DNA of 14,708 bases from Ignavibacteriales bacterium (GCA_020061995.1 JAGUXE010000219.1:1-14708); one strand, 5' to 3'; shown: positions 6,831 to 14,327, counted from the first letter of the stretch. Made by a program: numbers and translations. The notes: generated by a model from the letters alone, not told the origin.

Positions 6831-8350
6831 TGAATTATCAAATTGATTGGTTAGCAAAATGGGCGAAATATACACCAAAGAATCTTTTTCTTCGAGAGTT
6901 TAACCGTCAATTGGAATGGTCATTTTCAGATTTTAATGCAAGAACATTAGCATTGTCATACTATTTGAAAAATAAATACAATGTTAAAAAGGGAGATAGA
7001 ATTGCTGTATACTCCAAGAATAATTCAGAATATGTTCTACTATTTTTAGCATGTGTAAAACTTGGGACAATTCTTGTCCCTTTGAATTACAGACTTACTT
7101 CGCGCGAACTTGATGTTCTTCTTGTGGATGCAGAACCAAATTTATTTATCTATGAAGAAGAGTTTTATAATGAAGTTCTAAAGCTTGAATCTATTCGTGA
7201 TTTAGATTCCAAAATTGAGATTTCAGAAACAACTCCTTTTCTAATTGAAAAAAATGTTGAATACAATTTTCTGGAAGAACTTAATATTACCGAAGAAGAT
7301 GCGGTAATGATACTTTATACTGCAGGGACAACGGGCTTATCAAAGGGCGTATTAATAAATCATAGAATGTTGTTTTGGAATGCTGTAAACACTGGGTTGC
7401 GCTTAGATTTGAATTCTCAAGACCACACACAGAGTTATGCTCCGTTTTTTCATACAGGAGGCTGGAATGTTTTATTCACTCCTTTTTTGTTACACGGTGC
7501 ATCACACACACTCCTTCAAAAATTTGATAGTGATTTAATATTGAAACTTATGGAGAGAGAGAAGACAACAATTCTGTTTGGAGTTCCGACAATGTTACAG
7601 ATGATGTCCGATTCACCTTTATTTAATAAGGTTGATTTATCATCGGTAAGATATGCCATAGTTGGTGGTGCGCCAATGCCGATTCCAGTGATAAACACCT
7701 GGCAGAATAAAGGAATTGCTATCAGACAAGGATACGGATTAACCGAAGTAGGACCAAATTGTTTTTCCCTCCATCAGGATGATGCAATTAGGAAAAAAGG
7801 ATCAATAGGTTTTCCGAATTTTTACATCGATGTAAAAGTTATGAATGATAATATAGAATGTAAGGAAAATGAAACAGGGGAACTCTGGATTAAAAGTCCG
7901 GTTGTTACACCAGGTTATTGGAAAAAGGAAAAAGAGACGAGAGAATCAATAACTGATGGATATTTCCACACCGGTGACCTTGTAAAATATGATGATGAAG
8001 GTTTCTTTTATGTCGTTGATAGAAAGAAGAATATGTTCATCAGTGGAGGTGAAAATGTTTATCCGGCAGAAATTGAAAAATATATCTATACAAATCCGGT
8101 AGTAAAAGAAGTTGCTGTTATTGGTGTTAGTGATACCAGATGGGGAGAAGTTGGTAAGGCATACATAGTTTTAAAAGAAAACATACTGGCAACAGAAGAA
8201 GAAATATTCAATCACTGTAAAGCCGGATTAGCTAAGTACAAAATACCAAAACATATAAAGTTTCTAGAAGAAATTCCCAAAACAGATGCGGGAAAAATTA
8301 ATAAAATATTACTTAAGCAAATGCACGAAGATTCCTTAATTAATTCATAA
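6830..8350 (+). CDS. AMP-forming acyl-CoA synthetase (ANL superfamily)
   Basis: This 506-residue cytoplasmic enzyme predicted to activate a carboxylic acid with ATP and CoA. Counting from the ATG at 6830, the P-loop YTAGTTGLSKG is at 163-173 (the usual Ser after YT is Ala here). QGYGLTEVGPN (300-310) and GYFHTGDLVKYDDEG with Asp383 follow, then DRKKNMFISGGENVYPAEIE (397-416). The C-terminal lysine that drives adenylation, PKTDAGKINK, is Lys489. Length and order match medium- or long-chain and aromatic acid CoA ligases; substrate class cannot be read by eye. It overlaps the symporter by one base (TGATG), indicating translational coupling between uptake and activation. In the pathway it would trap the imported acid as a CoA thioester for the KASIII-like protein and the reductase. 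Confidence 0.9.
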   Translation: MNYQIDWLAKWAKYTPKNLFLREFNRQLEWSFSDFNARTLALSYYLKNKYNVKKGDRIAVYSKNNSEYVLLFLACVKLGTILVPLNYRLTSRELDVLLVDAEPNLFIYEEEFYNEVLKLESIRDLDSKIEISETTPFLIEKNVEYNFLEELNITEEDAVMILYTAGTTGLSKGVLINHRMLFWNAVNTGLRLDLNSQDHTQSYAPFFHTGGWNVLFTPFLLHGASHTLLQKFDSDLILKLMEREKTTILFGVPTMLQMMSDSPLFNKVDLSSVRYAIVGGAPMPIPVINTWQNKGIAIRQGYGLTEVGPNCFSLHQDDAIRKKGSIGFPNFYIDVKVMNDNIECKENETGELWIKSPVVTPGYWKKEKETRESITDGYFHTGDLVKYDDEGFFYVVDRKKNMFISGGENVYPAEIEKYIYTNPVVKEVAVIGVSDTRWGEVGKAYIVLKENILATEEEIFNHCKAGLAKYKIPKHIKFLEEIPKTDAGKINKILLKQMHEDSLINS

Positions 8351-8375
8351 ATCAATATCAAAAAAAGAGGTTATC

Positions 8376-8912
8376 ATGAAAAAGATGCTCTATGTTCTAT
8401 CGTTAGTAACTGTACTGTTATTAGTCAATGGATGTAAAGAAGACAGTACAACCGAAGTCGTAACTCCAAAAGATCCAATAGTTGGTGTTTGGGTTTCTGA
8501 AGGTGCGAATGTCGCATACGGTTTAAAACTTGCACCATTCAAAGTTAAGAAAATTGTTGCAACATTCAACGAAAATAAATCATACACTGTAGTTCAAACT
8601 GACAGTGCCGATGTCAACACAACTTTTACAGGTACATATACAAATCCTGTTTCAACATTTACAGATACGGTTTCAGCTTCATTTACAGTTGGGGCTAAGA
8701 TTTATAATATTGTTGCAAGTCAAGCAACACCTTCAGTAGTTACAGCAACCGGTATTTATGCTATTAGCTCAACAAATATGTCATACGAAGTAATCCAAAC
8801 CTCACCGGCTCTAACAGGAGTTTCCGCTCCAACAGCTGAAAAAGGATTCGGAAGTACTTCAATTGGTGGAACTGCGTATCCTATATATGTTCAAAAATAT
8901 GTTAAACAATAA
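8376..8912 (+). CDS. Small secreted lipoprotein, lipocalin-like beta fold, unknown function
   Basis: This 178-residue protein has a lipoprotein signal: MKKM, a hydrophobic stretch and LLVNGC with Cys20. After a short linker, DPIVGVWVSEG (33-43) and FNENKSYTV (64-72), followed by alternating Thr/Val/Ser-rich strands, resemble the small lipocalin-like lipoproteins common in Bacteroidota. There is no clear enzymatic motif. A ribosome binding site (AGAGG) precedes the ATG. It sits between the acyl-CoA synthetase and the outer-membrane barrel and is followed by a strong hairpin with a T-run, so it ends the efficiently transcribed part of the operon. A role in binding a hydrophobic substrate at the envelope, feeding the barrel or hydrolase, is possible but unproven. 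Confidence 0.75.
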   Translation: MKKMLYVLSLVTVLLLVNGCKEDSTTEVVTPKDPIVGVWVSEGANVAYGLKLAPFKVKKIVATFNENKSYTVVQTDSADVNTTFTGTYTNPVSTFTDTVSASFTVGAKIYNIVASQATPSVVTATGIYAISSTNMSYEVIQTSPALTGVSAPTAEKGFGSTSIGGTAYPIYVQKYVKQ

Positions 8913-8932
8913 GTAATAAAGATTCTTGTACG

Positions 8933-8975
8933 ATAATCCTGGTCATTATTATAAGTGACCAGGATTATGTTTTTT
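8933..8975 (+). terminator. Strong intrinsic terminator inside the cluster
   Basis: Perfect 13-base arms (ATAATCCTGGTCA at 8933-8945 and its complement at 8956-8968) enclose a 10-base loop, followed by G and six T residues (8970-8975). This has the form of a rho-independent terminator. The ribosome binding site of the beta-barrel gene (AAGGAG, 8976-8981) starts at the very next base. Transcription of the last two genes therefore depends on read-through or on a promoter I do not see. Confidence 0.8.
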
Positions 8976-8988
8976 AAGGAGACGGAAA

Positions 8989-10554
8989 ATGAAATTAAAA
9001 CTACTTCTCTTTTTTCTGTTAATTCTGATTGGTGTTCCAAACAGTTTTGGGCAATCGACTGAAATTAAAAGAGTTCCTGATGCAAAAACGCCCGAGTTCA
9101 AGTTCATCGGTTATTGGTATACTCGAGGAACTGCATCTAATATCGCTCCAACAAATGATTTATTAAGAGGACAAATAATCGGAAGGTTATTTGGACCCAA
9201 CACTACGAATACACATGCAAAAACATCTTCCTTTTTCGAGCAAAGATTTGTTCCGATGTTTATCTATTCACCACAAATTCTTGATGGTACTGCTACATTC
9301 AGAAGTCTTTTTAAAATAGACATGACCTGGGGAGATGCGGCATACGGCGTTGGAGGAAACAATGGCGGAGGAATTAATGCCGGACAAGTCAACCTACAAA
9401 CACTTTTAGCAAATGTTGACATTAAGCCGAAAGAGAGTAATTGGAATGTTGTTATTGGATTGCAACGCATGTTTGATAATGTGCGCGATCCTAATCAAAA
9501 TGCAGTTGGAACTTTTCAAAACAGTTCTTACAAATTATCTTATTGGGGTACACAGGGAATCGGGATTAGTCTTTTCGGAAATATTAATGAAACTACAACT
9601 GCACGTTTAGGTTATTTCCAGTTATATGAAAATATAATTCAAGAAAATGATGATGTTGCACTCTGGATGTTAGATGTTGAATCAAAAATTCATCCTCTTG
9701 TTGAAGTTGGTGCCGATGCATGGTTTGTTTGGGATAGAGGCAAAAGTTCCGGTGGTATTTCGGTACTGGGACAAGGCTTAAATAGCGGACTTGCCCAATA
9801 TAACGGTGCTGTAAGATTAAGCTTTCCAACTAACAAATATGAAGCAAATATTTTGTGGCTTGGTTCACATGTGGCATATAATCGTGAATTTCTTTCCGGA
9901 AGATGGTGGATTGACGGGTATGTTATGGCTAATCTAGGAACCATCGATACTTTAACTGATAATAATAATTCATCGGGAAAGTATGCTGATATTATTGGAG
10001 TAGCTGCTAATGCATCTCTTTCATATAAATATGGAATGACTGCAAATGATAAAATATCACTTGAAACTCAATTTACAACAGGTGATGATAACGGAGCTAA
10101 TGATAAGAAAGTTAGTTCGGTAATAACCGGAAATATTTGGGGTTCACCCACCGGAATTTATAGTTCGCATAAGGCGTTGCTTCTATTTCCTGATCCGCAA
10201 GTTGTTAATAGATATTATTCTGCAGTGCATGATATCTCAAATATGGGATTTGGCGTAACGGCAGGTTTTCTATCAGTATCTAAAGATCTTATACCAAATA
10301 AACTTTCAGGCAAACTCGGATTAGCAACAGCGTTATCGAATGTAGCACCTAAAGACGGTGGCTCGTATATGGGGACAGAAGTAAATGTTGAATTCAAATA
10401 CAACATTAAAGTTTTTCTTACTCTCGGTATAAGCGCCGGCTATTTGATGCTTGGTGACTTTTACAACGCTCCCTCAGTGAAATATGATAATCTAACCGGT
10501 AAACCAAAAGATCCGTTTGTAATTTTTACATCACTTAGCTGGTTAATGTTTTAG
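8989..10554 (+). CDS. Outer-membrane beta-barrel (porin-like) protein
   Basis: This 521-residue protein has a cleavable signal peptide (hydrophobic 4-17, likely cleavage after Ser-Phe-Gly21 before Gln22). The rest is rich in alternating hydrophobic and polar residues, aromatic girdles and Gly/Asn turns, and ends in LSWLMF with the C-terminal Phe typical of barrels inserted by BAM. There is no plug or TonB box that I can see, so a passive porin fits better than a TonB-dependent receptor. It does not obviously match FadL. Coming after a lipoprotein and before a lipobox hydrolase, and sharing an operon with a symporter and a CoA ligase, it is the likely entry point for the cluster's substrate (inference). 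AAGGAG lies seven bases before the ATG. Confidence 0.78.
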   Translation: MKLKLLLFFLLILIGVPNSFGQSTEIKRVPDAKTPEFKFIGYWYTRGTASNIAPTNDLLRGQIIGRLFGPNTTNTHAKTSSFFEQRFVPMFIYSPQILDGTATFRSLFKIDMTWGDAAYGVGGNNGGGINAGQVNLQTLLANVDIKPKESNWNVVIGLQRMFDNVRDPNQNAVGTFQNSSYKLSYWGTQGIGISLFGNINETTTARLGYFQLYENIIQENDDVALWMLDVESKIHPLVEVGADAWFVWDRGKSSGGISVLGQGLNSGLAQYNGAVRLSFPTNKYEANILWLGSHVAYNREFLSGRWWIDGYVMANLGTIDTLTDNNNSSGKYADIIGVAANASLSYKYGMTANDKISLETQFTTGDDNGANDKKVSSVITGNIWGSPTGIYSSHKALLLFPDPQVVNRYYSAVHDISNMGFGVTAGFLSVSKDLIPNKLSGKLGLATALSNVAPKDGGSYMGTEVNVEFKYNIKVFLTLGISAGYLMLGDFYNAPSVKYDNLTGKPKDPFVIFTSLSWLMF

Positions 10555-10565
10555 GAGAGAAAACT

Positions 10566-11510
10566 ATGAAAAAAATATTTGGATTAATAGTTATGGCTAC
10601 ACTTTTATATAGCGGATGTCCCGGTTTTCTTTACACTAAAATGGCACCGCTTGAGTTTTCTGATTTTGAGTATGGATATAAGACTAAATCAGTCTTATCA
10701 AATCCATCAATATCATACATAGATGAAGGAAGTGGAAAAGAAACAATTATACTTGTACATGGACTCGCGAGTAATGCAGGTTTTTGGAGATATAACATTC
10801 CTGAACTTTCAAAAAAATATCGGGTTATCGCTTTAGATTTACCGGGTTATGGTAAATCTCAAAAAGATTTTTACATCTATAATATGACATTCTTTGCTGA
10901 TCAAATAAAACGATTAGCTGATGAATTAAAACTTGAAAAATTTATTTATGTCGGTCATTCGATGGGGGGACAAATTGGAATTAACTTTTCTCTTCGTTAT
11001 CCTGAAAGGATTCAGAAACTCATTTTAGTCTCTCCTGCAGGGTTTGAGGAATTTGAACAAGGTGAAGGTGATTGGTTAAGAAGTGTAATGACAGTTGCAG
11101 GTGTTAAGAAAACAACCGAAGAAGGAATCAGACGAAATCTTGCAAATAATTTCTACAACTGGAATGATAAACTTGAATGGATGGTTGAAGAACGTGTACG
11201 TATGGCAAAAGCAAAAGATTTTGAAAGTTTTTCTTATGCAGTTGTTAGAAGCGTAAATGGAATGCTTGATGAACCAACTTTTGAAAAAGTGCAAAATATT
11301 TCCGTGCCGACTTTAGTTGTATACGGAAAATATGATGGACTTATACCGAATCCGTACCTCAATCCTGGTTTTACATGCAATGTCTTCGCAAGAGCTAAAA
11401 CCGATATTGCGAATTGTAAAGTCGTTGAAATTGATAATGCCGGACACATTTTAATGATCGAAAAACCGGAAGAATTTAACAACACAGTTTTAGATTATTT
11501 AAATAAATAA
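10566..11510 (+). CDS. Alpha/beta-hydrolase with lipoprotein signal
   Basis: This 314-residue protein has a short signal ending in LLYSGC (Cys18), so it is probably a lipid-anchored envelope enzyme. The fold is clear: the oxyanion region ILVHGLASNAGFW (62-74), DLPGYGKS (91-98), the nucleophile elbow GHSMGG with Ser132, the acid in YGKYDGLIP (Asp257) and the base in NAGHILMIEKP (His294), so the triad is complete. The lid region (about 160-235) is typical of esterases and lipases or carbon-carbon hydrolases of this class. As the last gene of the cluster, an ester hydrolase that releases a carboxylic acid outside the inner membrane fits with the symporter and CoA ligase (inference). The ribosome binding site AGGAGAG overlaps the stop of the barrel gene. 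A terminator follows. Confidence 0.88.
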   Translation: MKKIFGLIVMATLLYSGCPGFLYTKMAPLEFSDFEYGYKTKSVLSNPSISYIDEGSGKETIILVHGLASNAGFWRYNIPELSKKYRVIALDLPGYGKSQKDFYIYNMTFFADQIKRLADELKLEKFIYVGHSMGGQIGINFSLRYPERIQKLILVSPAGFEEFEQGEGDWLRSVMTVAGVKKTTEEGIRRNLANNFYNWNDKLEWMVEERVRMAKAKDFESFSYAVVRSVNGMLDEPTFEKVQNISVPTLVVYGKYDGLIPNPYLNPGFTCNVFARAKTDIANCKVVEIDNAGHILMIEKPEEFNNTVLDYLNK

Positions 11511-11518
11511 ATATTACA

Positions 11519-11548
11519 AAGTAAGGGATGTTAATACATCCCTTACTT
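11519..11548. terminator. Bidirectional hairpin between convergent genes
   Basis: Perfect 13-base arms (AAGTAAGGGATGT at 11519-11531, its complement at 11536-11548) enclose the loop TAAT. It begins nine bases after the hydrolase stop, and its right arm contains the stop codon of the opposing gene. T-rich sequence follows on the minus strand; the plus-strand tail is weaker. It probably ends transcription from both sides. Confidence 0.75.
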
Positions 11549-11905
11549 AATCTCATCTTCTACAGTTCTATCCGACCCGTATTTATAAGCCACTATCATT
11601 CCGATGCCGGTAAAGACGAAAATAAATACCGGGATAGCAATTTCGAAATTATAATCGGAAACCCATTTCCCTAGACCTAAACCTATTCCAAAGAAAATCA
11701 TAATGATTCCTGCTTTAGGCAAGAAGTTTGAAGATTTAGCTTCTTTTTTCTTCATCAATTCCTTCAACTCGTCACTTGTAAAACCGCGTTCGATCAGCAT
11801 CTGCTTTTGTCGGAAGTTAAAGTAAATTATTGAGACTAATATCGCACCTGTAACAAGGAAAAATGTTATAGGTACTAAAAATACGAGTTTGGCTTCATCC
11901 GGCAT
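11543..11905 (-). CDS. Small membrane protein, DUF6249-like
   Basis: This 120-residue protein has three predicted membrane helices (about 8-28, 65-83 and 88-107). A charged cytoplasmic-type segment lies between the first two (QKQMLIERGFTSDELKELMKKKEAK, 33-57, written here as a description of the region) and the tail is acidic. The helix order and the ERGFTSDEL turn resemble DUF6249 proteins, small membrane proteins of unknown function in Bacteroidota-type genomes. A ribosome binding site (GGAG, plus-strand 11914-11917) lies eight bases before the ATG. It is divergent from the ECF sigma gene and carries an upstream promoter-like pair identical in sequence and spacing to the one before the sigma gene. 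It is therefore probably a target of that sigma factor and may act in the same envelope response. Confidence 0.7.
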   Translation of the reverse strand: MPDEAKLVFLVPITFFLVTGAILVSIIYFNFRQKQMLIERGFTSDELKELMKKKEAKSSNFLPKAGIIMIFFGIGLGLGKWVSDYNFEIAIPVFIFVFTGIGMIVAYKYGSDRTVEDEIK

Positions 11906-11948
11906 TTTTATATCTCCATTGTGTTATTAATAATTTGTTCTCTGATAT

Positions 11949-11979
11949 TTAAGACTTCAATTTTATTGTTTAGGTTACA
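11949..11979 (-). promoter_or_regulatory. Predicted ECF-sigma promoter for the DUF6249-like gene
   Basis: On the minus strand TGTAAC (complement of 11974-11979) is followed after exactly 18 bases by GTCTTAA (complement of 11949-11955). The AAC-type -35 and GTC-type -10 elements fit the general form of ECF promoters. The same two elements with the same 18-base gap occur on the other strand at 12002-12032. Transcription would start about 36-40 bases before the ATG, leaving room for the GGAG site. Confidence 0.6.
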
Positions 11980-12001
11980 TCAAAGAATAATTATTTTTGT
12001 T

Positions 12002-12032
12002 TGTAACTTTTTACACAAGATTTAAGTCTTAA
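12002..12032 (+). promoter_or_regulatory. Predicted autoregulated ECF-sigma promoter of the sigma gene
   Basis: TGTAAC (12002-12007), an 18-base gap and GTCTTAA (12026-12032) form a direct counterpart of the minus-strand pair at 11949-11979. The ATG is at 12038, only six bases after the -10-like element, so transcription would begin at or next to the start codon. No Shine-Dalgarno is present before this ATG, which agrees with a leaderless mRNA. Confidence 0.62.
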
Positions 12033-12037
12033 TAATT

Positions 12038-12580
12038 ATGAGAAATTTAAGCGATGCGGAAATAATTGATTCGATACTGAAAGGGAATCCGGTTGATTTC
12101 AATCTGTTAATTGATAAATATAAACATCGTGCCTTCTCGATGTTAAAAAGAATGTTAAAAAATCAGATGGATGCGGAAGAAGTTTTACAAGATAGTTTTC
12201 TGAAAGCGTATTACGGACTTAAAAATTTCCGTAAAGAATCAAAATTCTCTACATGGTTTTATTCAATAGTATATCATTCAGCATTGTCGCGACTTTCTAA
12301 TAGAAAAGAGCAATATCAAAAGCAAATGGAATCACTCGAAGAGAATTTTGAAGTTGAATCTCTAAAAACAGATTTTGAAACAAACGATTACTCAAACTTA
12401 CATGACATGATAGCTAAACTTCCTGCTAAATATGCATCTGTAGTGAACCTATTCTATCTTGAAGAAATGAGTTGTGAGGAAATTTCGGAAATCATGAAAA
12501 TTTCAGTTTCAAATGTAAAAGTATTACTGCATAGGTCACGCAATTATTTACGTGAAATCTCAAAGGGAAAAGGAGTTTAA
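12038..12580 (+). CDS. ECF-type RNA polymerase sigma factor
   Basis: This 180-residue protein has the length and two-domain layout of ECF sigma factors. Region 2 spans about 22-92: LIDKYKHRAFSMLKRMLKN, then DAEEVLQDSFLKAY with the polymerase-binding and -10 recognition surface, and FSTWFYSIVYHSA. A linker (about 93-120) leads to region 4 (about 121-175), with LPAKYASVVNLFYLEEMSCEEI and the helix-turn-helix MKISVSNVKVLLHRSRNYLR, which reads -35 elements. It overlaps the anti-sigma gene by one base (TAATG), the standard sigma/anti-sigma pairing. An ECF-like promoter with a mirror copy in front of the divergent gene argues for autoregulation. The signal is presumably at the membrane, through the anti-sigma protein. 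Confidence 0.93.
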   Translation: MRNLSDAEIIDSILKGNPVDFNLLIDKYKHRAFSMLKRMLKNQMDAEEVLQDSFLKAYYGLKNFRKESKFSTWFYSIVYHSALSRLSNRKEQYQKQMESLEENFEVESLKTDFETNDYSNLHDMIAKLPAKYASVVNLFYLEEMSCEEISEIMKISVSNVKVLLHRSRNYLREISKGKGV

Positions 12581-13083
12581 TGGTGGAAATACATTTATCT
12601 GCTGACCAAGTAAATAATTACTTAGACAATCCAAACACCTCACAAGATTCAGAATTTATTCATCAGCATATTCAAAACTGTGAAGTTTGTAAAAAATCCT
12701 TTTCAGAATTGAAGGAGATTCACGAAGAATTAAAAAAAATACCATTGCTTGAATTGAAAACCGATATCAATATGAGAATCATGAAAAAAGTAATGGTGAA
12801 CTTAAAGCGAAATCGCCAGCACAACGGGTTTTTAATTACCATTATGACAATACTAATTTCTCCAATTATTTCATTGTTATATTATGTACTTAGTGGTTCA
12901 GGCAACTCAACCGGTAGCGAAACAGCTATCAACAGAATAAACGACTATTCAAGTACCATTTACATTTTCTTAACTGAAATATTTAAATCCGGATATAATC
13001 AAAGTATTACGATGACAATTTTATTACTCTCGATATTATCATTCTATTTCTTCTTCGATAAATTCCCAAGAAAGAATTTATAG
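12580..13083 (+). CDS. Zinc-finger anti-sigma factor, membrane-bound
   Basis: This 167-residue protein has an N-terminal anti-sigma zinc-binding motif HIQNCEVC (His30, Cys34, Cys37; Hx3Cx2C) that should hold region 2/4 of the adjacent sigma factor. A membrane helix follows at about 84-104. An outward segment of about 37 residues (105-141), rich in Ser, Thr and Asn, is followed by a second helix (about 142-160) and a short basic tail (KFPRKNL). Most such anti-sigma proteins cross the membrane once and end outside. Two helices would bring the C-terminus back to the cytoplasm, leaving a small periplasmic loop as the only external sensor part. The ATG overlaps the sigma stop (TAATG) and is preceded by AAAAGGAG. 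Confidence 0.85.
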   Translation: MVEIHLSADQVNNYLDNPNTSQDSEFIHQHIQNCEVCKKSFSELKEIHEELKKIPLLELKTDINMRIMKKVMVNLKRNRQHNGFLITIMTILISPIISLLYYVLSGSGNSTGSETAINRINDYSSTIYIFLTEIFKSGYNQSITMTILLLSILSFYFFFDKFPRKNL

Positions 13084-13136
13084 ATCTTCTATTCTTAACT
13101 CACAAATATTATTTGTTCTGTTGTTATCGATTTTTC

Positions 13137-13165
13137 TTGACAAATAAAAAAAAAATCCTTATCTC
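13137..13165 (+). promoter_or_regulatory. Candidate sigma-70-type promoter for the peptidase genes
   Basis: A perfect TTGACA (13137-13142), a 17-base A-rich spacer and TATCTC (13160-13165; three of six matches to TATAAT) lie in the 130-base gap before the M20 peptidase. The start of transcription would fall near 13172, giving a leader of about 40 bases. The -10 match is poor. A short AT-rich palindrome (ACAAATA-T-TATTTGT, 13102-13116) upstream may help end the anti-sigma transcript. Confidence 0.35.
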
Positions 13166-13213
13166 TGTAACAAATATTTCAGAAATTATCAATAATGTAA
13201 TAAGATATTCAGT

Positions 13214-14308
13214 ATGAACCATCCGAGACTTATAGAAATATTCATTCAACTCGCTAAAATCAATGCTCTCTCAACAGAGGAAGCTCCTGTCGCAGATTAT
13301 ATAAGTTCGTTTTTGAGTAATCTTGGACTAACACCCGAAAAAGATAATTCATCTAATCAAACTGGCAGTAATACAGGAAATATAATTTGCAAGATTGGTA
13401 ACAGTGGTAATTTTTTAATGCTATCTCACATGGATACTGCTCGTCCAACTTCTGAGCTTGTTCCAATTATTTTAGAAGACAGGATTGTCTCAAACAGAAA
13501 GACAGTTCTCGGAGTTGACAATAGGGCAGGAATTGCAATTCTTCTTTATACACTTGAATACGCCATCAAACATGCAAAGAAACTAAAAGATTTTACTTTA
13601 TCATTTACCACATGTGAAGAAACAACTTTGGGTGGATCAGCTAATCTTAGTATTGACAATAACATTAAATATGCATTTATTTTTGATTCATCTCATCGGC
13701 CGGGAACATTTATTAATGCAGCTTGCGGAGCAAAAAGTTTTAACATAGTTATTGTTGGTAAACCGTCTCATTCAGGTATTGCACCTGAAAAGGGAATAAA
13801 TGCAATTACGATTGCCGCGAATGCAATCTCTAAGTTAGATTGGGGACGACTCGATGATAACACCACAGCCAACATCGGAATATTAAACGGAGGAAGTGCG
13901 GTAAATGTTGTACCTGAGAAAGTTGTTATCGATGGAGAAGTACGTTCTTTTGACATGAAGAAGGTGGAAGCAGTTATTCAAACAATAAAAATTGTTTTCG
14001 AAGAAGAAGCAACAAAATTGGGTGGTTCAATAATTTTTACAGACTTGTGGGATTTCAAACCATTTACTGTTTCGAAAGAAGAAGAGGTTTTTAAAAATAT
14101 CGAGAAAACTTTGATAAACTTAGGATTAGAACCAAAACCGGTAATTTCACTTGGTGGGAGTGATGCTAATTCTCTAAATGGACGAGGTATCCCATCACTG
14201 AACTTAGGAATCGGTGCTCAAAATCCTCATGCAAATGATGAATTTATATTTTTAGAGGATTTAGAAAAATCTTTTGAGATAGCCTTATCTTTAATTGAAG
14301 AAATTTAA
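13214..14308 (+). CDS. M20 family metallopeptidase, peptidase T-like
   Basis: This 364-residue cytoplasmic zinc peptidase has a full set of M20 metal and catalytic residues: SHMDT (His72, Asp74), GVDNRAG (Asp102, bridging), TCEET (catalytic Glu135 and metal-binding Glu136), FDSS (Asp158) and NPHANDE (His339). The dimerisation domain inserted between (about 177-285) contains GKPSHSGIAPEKGINAI. The set and length match the PepT-like branch, aminopeptidases acting on short peptides. There is no signal peptide. A TTGACA-type promoter candidate lies upstream, and no clear Shine-Dalgarno precedes the ATG. It is followed after 19 bases by an S51 peptidase gene, suggesting joint peptide breakdown, with the S51 enzyme outside the cytoplasmic membrane and this one inside. 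The exact substrate is unknown. Confidence 0.88.
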   Translation: MNHPRLIEIFIQLAKINALSTEEAPVADYISSFLSNLGLTPEKDNSSNQTGSNTGNIICKIGNSGNFLMLSHMDTARPTSELVPIILEDRIVSNRKTVLGVDNRAGIAILLYTLEYAIKHAKKLKDFTLSFTTCEETTLGGSANLSIDNNIKYAFIFDSSHRPGTFINAACGAKSFNIVIVGKPSHSGIAPEKGINAITIAANAISKLDWGRLDDNTTANIGILNGGSAVNVVPEKVVIDGEVRSFDMKKVEAVIQTIKIVFEEEATKLGGSIIFTDLWDFKPFTVSKEEEVFKNIEKTLINLGLEPKPVISLGGSDANSLNGRGIPSLNLGIGAQNPHANDEFIFLEDLEKSFEIALSLIEEI

Positions 14309-14327
14309 AAATAGAGGATCATTGCAA

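Noticed and set aside
9690..9944. Minus-strand open frame of 84 codons inside the beta-barrel gene
   Set aside because: It is a shadow of a well-supported coding region, Pro/Ser-rich with no family features. Other antisense frames there and in the hydrolase gene are the same.
13166..13190. TGTAAC upstream of the M20 peptidase as a third ECF-type promoter
   Set aside because: At the required 18-base spacing the second element reads CAATAAT, not GTCTTAA. Only a weak ATC occurs nearer, so the -35-like hexamer alone is not convincing.
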